Source of the DNA: DASUFH01 sp036274645
Lineage (GTDB): Bacteria; Acidobacteriota; Terriglobia; 20CM-2-55-15
Direction: 5' to 3'
Length of the DNA: 10,659 nucleotides
Assembly: GCA_036274645.1 (NCBI GenBank)
Contig: DASUFH010000392.1
Location: 1-10,659, forward strand
Shown: piece by piece, positions 5,942 through 10,659 of the stretch
How the letters are laid out: every line of letters begins with the position of its first letter
Numbering within the stretch: position 1 is the first letter of the stretch
Notes under the pieces: generated by a model
Database searches by the model: none
What the model was told of the DNA's origin: nothing
What the model saw: the letters and a program-made list of their open reading frames with translations, nothing else
Made by a program: the position numbers and the translations under genes

Positions 5942-7176
5942 ATTCCCCTGCGCGTCCTCTCGAAGACATCACGGTTCTGGATCTGACCACCGCTCTGGCC
6001 GGACCGTATGCAACGTTTCTGCTCGCGGGACTGGGCGCCCGTATCATCAAGATCGAAAATCCGTTGGGGCCGGACACCTGCCGCGCAAATCCACCGTATC
6101 TGGGCGCGGGCGGCCCGCATCTGACACGTCAGCATGCGGACGACATTTCGGTTTCCGCCATCAATCGCCTGCGGAACAAGCAGGCGATAACGCTGAACAT
6201 GAAGCATCCCCGGGCGCGAGCCGTCTTCGAGAAGCTGGTGGCAAAAGCGGACATGCTGGTCGAGAACTTCAGCCGGGGAACGCTGGATCGCCTGGGCGCC
6301 GGATATTCCGACGCGCGCCGTATCAATCCACGACTCCTGTATTGCTCCATCACGGGCTTTGGCAGCCAGGGCGAATCCGGTTCGGGCAAAGCGATGGACG
6401 CCATCATCCAGGCGTTGAGCGGCGCCATGATGACGTCGGGCGCGGCCGGAGATCCACCGGTGCGGGTCGGACTGCCGCTGGCCGATCTCTGCGCGCCGAT
6501 GTTCGGGGTCATCGGATTGCTCGCGGCTCTGCATCAGACCCGGCGCACGGGCGTGGGCCAGCACGTGGATGTCTCGATGCTGGGCGTCATGACGTCGATG
6601 GTGGCCTGCGAACCCTTCGATCTGCTGGAGCAGTGCGGCGTCCCGCAGCGAACCGGACAGACCGTGCCGCGCCTGGCGCCCTTTGGTATCTATCCCACAA
6701 TGGACGGTCACGTCGCCATCTGCGCGCCCACGGAAGCCTTCGCAGCGGCGCTCTTCAACGCCATGGGGCGGCCGGAACTGAACAGCGATGACCGATTCCG
6801 AACCCGCGACGCCCGGGTTCGCAACGTGACGGAGGTGGATCGCATTCTCACCGAATTCACCCGCGCCCGCCCGACCCGGGACATCGTCGAGACGCTTGGC
6901 CAGGCCGGCGTGCCCGCCGCTGAAGTGCGCAGTCCAGCGGCTGCGGTCCGCGACCCGGACGTCGTTCGCAGGGGCGAAACCGTCCGCCTCGAGCATCCCA
7001 CAGCGCCGGACGCTGACGTTTATGGACCGGGCCTGCCGATTGTTTTCTCCGATTCGACAACCGGTTATGACCGGCGTCCACCGGGCGTCGGCGAACATAA
7101 CGAAGACGTCTACTGCGGCATGCTGGGCTATTCACCGGACGAATTGCGCTTGCTTCGATCCGAAGGCGTGATCTAA
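5938..7176 (+). CDS. CaiB/BaiF family III CoA-transferase
   Basis: A 412-residue CoA-transferase that moves CoA between a donor CoA-thioester and a free carboxylic acid through aspartyl-CoA mixed anhydride chemistry. Family marks are LEDITVLDLTTALAGPYAT near the N-terminus, RIIKIENPLGPD (35-46), NRLRNKQAITLNM (76-88), NFSRGTLDRLGAGY (110-123), ITGFG (138-142) and MDAIIQALSGAMMTSG (153-168). Asp154 in the last motif is the expected catalytic aspartate. The length is normal for the family (about 390-430). Its start overlaps the capA-like stop by ATGA. Known relatives include CaiB, formyl-CoA transferase, BaiF, FldA and HadA. The last two work with HGD-D dehydratases like those at 1359-3756, which suggests, but does not prove, a common pathway. 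The acid and donor cannot be identified from sequence alone. Confidence 0.92.
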   Translation: MNSPARPLEDITVLDLTTALAGPYATFLLAGLGARIIKIENPLGPDTCRANPPYLGAGGPHLTRQHADDISVSAINRLRNKQAITLNMKHPRARAVFEKLVAKADMLVENFSRGTLDRLGAGYSDARRINPRLLYCSITGFGSQGESGSGKAMDAIIQALSGAMMTSGAAGDPPVRVGLPLADLCAPMFGVIGLLAALHQTRRTGVGQHVDVSMLGVMTSMVACEPFDLLEQCGVPQRTGQTVPRLAPFGIYPTMDGHVAICAPTEAFAAALFNAMGRPELNSDDRFRTRDARVRNVTEVDRILTEFTRARPTRDIVETLGQAGVPAAEVRSPAAAVRDPDVVRRGETVRLEHPTAPDADVYGPGLPIVFSDSTTGYDRRPPGVGEHNEDVYCGMLGYSPDELRLLRSEGVI

Positions 7177-7214
7177 AGCCCCGAAGAACCTGTAGAAACC
7201 AGCGATGGATTCGG

Positions 7215-7223
7215 TGCTAGTAT
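7215..7223 (+). promoter_or_regulatory. Extended -10 promoter of the secreted-protein gene
   Basis: TGC-TAGTAT fits an extended -10 (TGn then a TANNAT hexamer). The -35 position is weak, as often with extended -10 promoters. Transcription would start near 7230, giving a 29-nt leader to ATG 7259 and ruling out the in-frame ATG at 7205. The element sits in a small hairpin, CGGTG-N7-CACCG (7212-7228). Confidence 0.45.
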
Positions 7224-7249
7224 CACCGCATCGGAAGACCGACATTCGC

Positions 7250-7253
7250 GAGG
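7250..7253 (+). promoter_or_regulatory. Ribosome binding site deciding the start at 7259
   Basis: GAGG (within GAGGTGG) is 5 nt before ATG 7259, where a classical signal peptide begins. The in-frame ATG at 7205 lies upstream of the probable promoter and has no comparable site. Confidence 0.6.
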
Positions 7254-7258
7254 TGGCG

Positions 7259-9151
7259 ATGCGATCGAGGGTTCTGCTGCTTGTTCTGCTGGTTTTGGAG
7301 TGGGCTCCGCAGCCGCACGCCGCCGCGCAAGGCGCGGCGGAACTCGGCCGGCTCGAGGGACAGACGTTCCTGCATGGAACCGGCGCTCCCCTTCCGGAGG
7401 TGATGGTCACGTTGACCCCTATGTTCTCGCCGCCCAATCCCAGTGACGCTCCGTCCACAGGCGTCACTCGCATACCGGAACCACGGAGTGTGTTTGCCGG
7501 CCCCGACGGCCGGTTCGTCTTTGAAGCCGTGCCGGCAGGCCAATACATGGCGCGCCCCCAATTGGACGGTTTTTTTTACGCGGATGATACCGGCGCCCCC
7601 TCTGCTTCCACCACCTTCGTCGCCGACGTTTCGGCCGGGCAAACCCGGGAGATCCGGCTCCCGATGATCCCAGGGGGCGTGATCAGCGGCCGCGTAAATA
7701 CACCCGGCGGCCGGCCGGCCATTGGCCTGCAGATCCAACCTTACCGACTCGCCTATCTGGCGGATGGAGCGCCCACTCTGCAATTGACGTCGAGCCGGTC
7801 CGTCGACGACCACGGCGAATTCCGGCTCTATCACCTGTCGCCAGGCACGTATTACCTGGCCGCCACCCCGAACAACAACTTCGCGACCGCGCGCGGCCGT
7901 GGCGCCGACATGCCGCCGCAGGAAGTTCCGGCGCGCACGTTTTATCCCAGCGCGCTCGACATCGGCGAGGCGAGACCGTTAACGCTCGCGAGCGGCGAAG
8001 AGATTGAAGGCGTGAACATCGATATCCGCAACGCGGCATTTGCAACAGTGTCTGGCAAGGTGCTCAGCACGCTGCCCGAATCGGCGTACGAGCCGCCGCC
8101 CCCATCTGCGCCGCGCGGGACCAACCCGGCGGCTGCGCAAGCGGATAGCGCCGCGGTCAAAGCCGCGTTGGCGGCGCTCGAACAGCTACGCGCCCAGCGG
8201 GGACAGCCCGGACCGGGAGGCGCAACCACCAGACCGCTGCCGGCGGCGCAACTGCAACTGGTTCCGCGCGACCGGCGCGCGCTGCAGGATCCGGGCATCC
8301 GTCGCACTCTGAACGCCGCTCTGGCCTCCCCGAATGACGGCCATTTCGAGTTCCAGAACGTTCCCCCGGGTACCTATTTCCTTTACGCCAGCCTGCCCGA
8401 CAACACGGCCGGTACGAGCCAGACGGCGGGAAGTGGCGTTGCGGCGCGCGCGTACGGCCGTATCGCTGTGGACGTTGGAACCGCGGACGTGTCCGAAGTC
8501 GCGGTTACCGTCCATCACGGAGTCGATGTGCCGGGACGGATATTTACCGATGGCGACGCCAACTCGCTGGCCGGAATGAAGATTTTCTTGCAGGTTGATG
8601 ACAGCGTCTACTCGTTTACCGCGAATTACCAGGCCGAAGTCCGGGAAGACGGCGCCTTCACGATCCCAATCGTTCCGGAAGCGGCGTACCGCGTGCAGGC
8701 CGGCGTCGGAAGCGGAGCCTTGAAGCAGGCCTTTCTGCTGGCCGTGCGTCAGGGCGATACCGATGTCTTCGATAGCGGTTTCACGGTGGGCGACGGGCCT
8801 GTCGTCCCCATCGATGTGTTCGTCAGCTTCAAATCCGGCAACATCACCGGCATAATCCACGACGCCGAAGGCCGGCCCGTTCCCAAGGCGGTGGTTGCGC
8901 TGATCCCGCCTCCACAACGTCGTCACAACCCCGCGCTTTACCAGTCCAGGGTCGCGGATGCCGAAGGGAAATTCACAATGACTGGCCTGCCGCCAGGAGA
9001 GTTCAAGCTGTTCGCCTGGCGATCAATTCCCACCAACGCCTACCGCAATGCCAAGTTCATCTCGGCCTATGAAGACAGCGGGCTGCCGGTCACGATCGAA
9101 GCCGGAGGAGAACTGCGCGTGGATCCCGTCCTGGCCAGAGAGATCCCTTGA
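7259..9151 (+). CDS. Secreted carboxypeptidase-regulatory-like domain protein
   Basis: A 630-residue exported protein made of successive beta-sandwich domains of the carboxypeptidase regulatory-like (CarboxypepD_reg) kind. MRSRVLLLVLLVLEW and a following AAA-Q form a signal peptide with cleavage near residue 24. Domain signatures with DGRF.F..VPAGQY, DDHGEFRLYHLSPGTYYLAA, DGHFEFQNVPPGTYFLYAS and DAEGKFTMTGLPPGEFKLFAW recur at about 82, 183, 320 and 580. A low-complexity Pro/Ala/Gln insert at about 274-328 interrupts one sandwich. The protein has no TonB-type barrel and no enzyme motif, so an adhesive, cell-surface or periplasmic binding role is likely. The start at 7259 is chosen from the promoter, the RBS and the signal peptide. 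It ends 132 nt from its convergent paralog at 9284-10659. Such proteins are abundant in Acidobacteriota; no specific function is known. Confidence 0.82.
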   Translation: MRSRVLLLVLLVLEWAPQPHAAAQGAAELGRLEGQTFLHGTGAPLPEVMVTLTPMFSPPNPSDAPSTGVTRIPEPRSVFAGPDGRFVFEAVPAGQYMARPQLDGFFYADDTGAPSASTTFVADVSAGQTREIRLPMIPGGVISGRVNTPGGRPAIGLQIQPYRLAYLADGAPTLQLTSSRSVDDHGEFRLYHLSPGTYYLAATPNNNFATARGRGADMPPQEVPARTFYPSALDIGEARPLTLASGEEIEGVNIDIRNAAFATVSGKVLSTLPESAYEPPPPSAPRGTNPAAAQADSAAVKAALAALEQLRAQRGQPGPGGATTRPLPAAQLQLVPRDRRALQDPGIRRTLNAALASPNDGHFEFQNVPPGTYFLYASLPDNTAGTSQTAGSGVAARAYGRIAVDVGTADVSEVAVTVHHGVDVPGRIFTDGDANSLAGMKIFLQVDDSVYSFTANYQAEVREDGAFTIPIVPEAAYRVQAGVGSGALKQAFLLAVRQGDTDVFDSGFTVGDGPVVPIDVFVSFKSGNITGIIHDAEGRPVPKAVVALIPPPQRRHNPALYQSRVADAEGKFTMTGLPPGEFKLFAWRSIPTNAYRNAKFISAYEDSGLPVTIEAGGELRVDPVLAREIP

Positions 9152-9164
9152 AGAAGCAGTGTCC

Positions 9165-9270
9165 CGTCTGCTTGTAGGGGCGGTCTATGACGTCTATGAC
9201 CGCCCAACGTTTCGGAATGGAGTTCATCTTCAAACGCTGGGCGGTCATAGACCGCCCCGACAAGCAGACG
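9165..9270. repeat. Large imperfect palindrome with repeat A, copies 2 and 3
   Basis: The left arm 9165-9212 and right arm 9232-9270 pair almost completely around a 19-nt loop. The outer CGTCTGCTTGT/ACAAGCAGACG and inner AACGTTT/AAACGCT ends match, with mismatches only at 9176/9259 and 9207/9237. The left arm is 9 nt longer because GTCTATGAC is tandemly duplicated (9183-9200). Inside lie repeat A copies at 9177-9205 (expanded) and 9239-9258 (exact reverse complement of 3743-3762). It fills the gap between two convergent genes and could act as a two-way terminator. Confidence 0.88.
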
Positions 9271-9283
9271 AGGCCTGATTCGT

Positions 9284-10659
9284 CTACGGGCGGCCGTAGT
9301 TTTTCGGGATCAGCTTCAGACTGGTATTCAAGGATTCGCCACCCATCACGGTGATCGTCTGGCCCAGTTGCTCGTATCGGGATAGAAACTCTGCGTTCTG
9401 CCAGGCAGTGTTGGGGACATCTTCCCACGCAAACAACTTATATATGCCCGGCGCGACCCCCCTGAGCGTGAAGTTCCCCTTGGCGTCCGTCCGCGACGTC
9501 TTGTAAAGCGTCAGATTCTGACGGCGGTTCTCCGCGGGAACAAGAGCGACGACCGCATTGGCGCCCGGCCGACTCTCGACCGTCTCGACCGCGCCCTGAA
9601 CCCGGCTGCCTCTGGAAACGATGGCGACTTCGATGTCGCCGGGAAGCGGACCATCAATGAAGAGGCCATCGTCGTAAATGGAGGCGCCGCCCAGACGAAT
9701 GTCCGCCACGTACGCTTCCTGATCCTGCCCGGACAGGTTCACCTGCATGCGGTAACTGCCCTGCGGCACGCTTGGAAACACGTAGAGGCCACTCGGATCG
9801 AAGGTGGCCTGCGACGACGCGGCCGCGACAGGCGCGTTGTCTTTCGACTGCAGCCCCAGACGCACGCGGGGCGTGGGAACCTGGGCGGGGGCGCCGGCGT
9901 TGGACGCGGCGCGGGACGCGGCGATGGCCTCCTCGGTCGAAATACCGCGCGCGACGAGCGCGTTCAGCACGGCGGTATTGATCCCGCCACGCTGCGGGGG
10001 CGCAGCCATGGTGTACGGGGGAGGCGCGCCATCCATCGTCACGCGAACTCGAACCTGGAGTCCGGCTTTGATGGGGACGGTCACGTTCGTGATGTCTTCC
10101 CTGCCGACATCCACGCGCACGCGCCCCCACGCTGGAATAGAGTTCGAAGCGCCGCCAAACTGAACGGTTCCACCATTAAAAATCACCACCCTTTCGGGCG
10201 TATTCGCCGTTCCCGTTGGCGCGCTGACCATCAGGTCATAGACGCCTGGCAGGACACCGCGAATTTCAAATTCGCCTTTGCTCCGATCCGGAACCAGATT
10301 CTGAAAGCTCTGATTGGCCGTGTCGTCAAACAACCCAACCGGAGACTGCGGAATCAGAACGAATGCTGCGGACGGAACCGTCGGCTTGCCGTCGGCGTCT
10401 GTGAACGGGTTGATAATGCGGCCGCTGATCCGGCGAGTGGCTTCCGCCCGGATGGCGAAGTCGATGCCATTCAATTCCGCCCCTTCCGCAGCCGCAAAGG
10501 GAACTGCCCCGCGCGTGTCCACCACACCCGGAAAGTAGGTCTTCGCCCATGTTTCCTGCGGATTTCCCTTAATGTTGCGCTGTGGCGGCGTGGCCGAAAT
10601 GTAGTAGTCGCCCGGCGGAAACCAGAACATACGGAACACGCCGCGGTCATCCGTTTGAC
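9284..10659 (-). CDS. Carboxypeptidase-regulatory-like domain protein, 5' end beyond the window
   Basis: About 458 residues of a larger protein; the frame stays open through the right edge (QTDDRG immediately before VFRMFW), so the true start and signal peptide lie outside. It is a clear paralog of the protein at 7259-9151. DDRG.FR.F..PPGDYYISATP matches DDHGEFRLYHLSPGTYYLAATP. AKTYFPGVVDTRG matches ARTFYPSALDIGE. The C-terminal VALVPAENRRQNLTLYK..DAKGNFTLRGVAPGIYKLFAWEDVP matches its final domain. By this alignment about 180 N-terminal residues are missing. A Pro/Ala-rich linker (GGINTAVLNALVARGIS..ASNAGAPAQVPTP) again interrupts a sandwich, but is not similar in sequence to the insert of the paralog. 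It is likely secreted or surface-exposed; no enzymatic motif was seen. Confidence 0.8.
   Translation of the reverse strand, partial: QTDDRGVFRMFWFPPGDYYISATPPQRNIKGNPQETWAKTYFPGVVDTRGAVPFAAAEGAELNGIDFAIRAEATRRISGRIINPFTDADGKPTVPSAAFVLIPQSPVGLFDDTANQSFQNLVPDRSKGEFEIRGVLPGVYDLMVSAPTGTANTPERVVIFNGGTVQFGGASNSIPAWGRVRVDVGREDITNVTVPIKAGLQVRVRVTMDGAPPPYTMAAPPQRGGINTAVLNALVARGISTEEAIAASRAASNAGAPAQVPTPRVRLGLQSKDNAPVAAASSQATFDPSGLYVFPSVPQGSYRMQVNLSGQDQEAYVADIRLGGASIYDDGLFIDGPLPGDIEVAIVSRGSRVQGAVETVESRPGANAVVALVPAENRRQNLTLYKTSRTDAKGNFTLRGVAPGIYKLFAWEDVPNTAWQNAEFLSRYEQLGQTITVMGGESLNTSLKLIPKNYGRP

Noticed and set aside
5920..7098. Open minus-strand frame opposite the CoA-transferase
   Set aside because: No domain is recognisable, and the opposing CaiB family gene is unambiguous.

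Overview
This GC-rich window most likely comes from a soil-type Acidobacteriota, of the Solibacter/Bryobacterales or Vicinamibacteria kind. The main clue is the pair of large secreted carboxypeptidase-regulatory-like repeat proteins at the right end, a family greatly expanded in that phylum. Supporting clues are the weak -35 / TAnTAT-like -10 promoters and the many GC-rich intergenic palindromes. This is inference from gene style; no marker gene is present.

Layout. (1) 105-3756, plus strand, a tight three-gene operon: an MFS permease, then two different subunits of the 2-hydroxyacyl-CoA dehydratase / benzoyl-CoA reductase (HGD-D) superfamily. It ends in a hairpin plus T-run terminator built from a dispersed palindromic repeat that also supplies the last stop codon. 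(2) 3876-4610, minus strand, a GntR/FCD-type regulator that converges on that operon. (3) 4611-4804, a divergent control region with a symmetric -10 (TAGTATA) usable on both strands, followed by a 26-bp perfect inverted REP-like pair immediately upstream of the next ribosome binding site. (4) 4805-7176, plus strand, a translationally coupled pair (ATGA overlap): a CapA-like metallophosphoesterase without a signal peptide and a CaiB/BaiF family III CoA-transferase. (5) 7259-9151, plus, and 9284-10659, minus, two paralogous secreted carboxypeptidase-regulatory-like proteins facing tail to tail around a 106-bp imperfect palindrome. The minus-strand gene runs off the right edge.

How it may work together. 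Uptake (MFS), acid control (FCD regulator), CoA activation by CoA transfer (CaiB) and a dehydratase pair together recall the fld/had amino-acid fermentation loci, where a CaiB-type transferase makes the 2-hydroxyacyl-CoA and an iron-sulfur dehydratase removes water. Two things differ sharply. No ATP-dependent activator (HgdC/FldI type) is present in the window. The expected cluster-ligand cysteines are absent from the first subunit and partly absent from the second. With a cytosolic CapA-like phosphoesterase coupled to the CoA-transferase, this looks like an uncharacterised carboxylic-acid or CoA-ester pathway rather than a standard fermentation locus. The substrate cannot be read from the sequence.

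The non-coding junctions carry two families of short palindromic repeats: GGGGCGGTCTATGACCGCCC (three copies) and a GGGGACAGCCTCC family (two inverted copies). No transposase, CRISPR array, tRNA or rRNA was seen.
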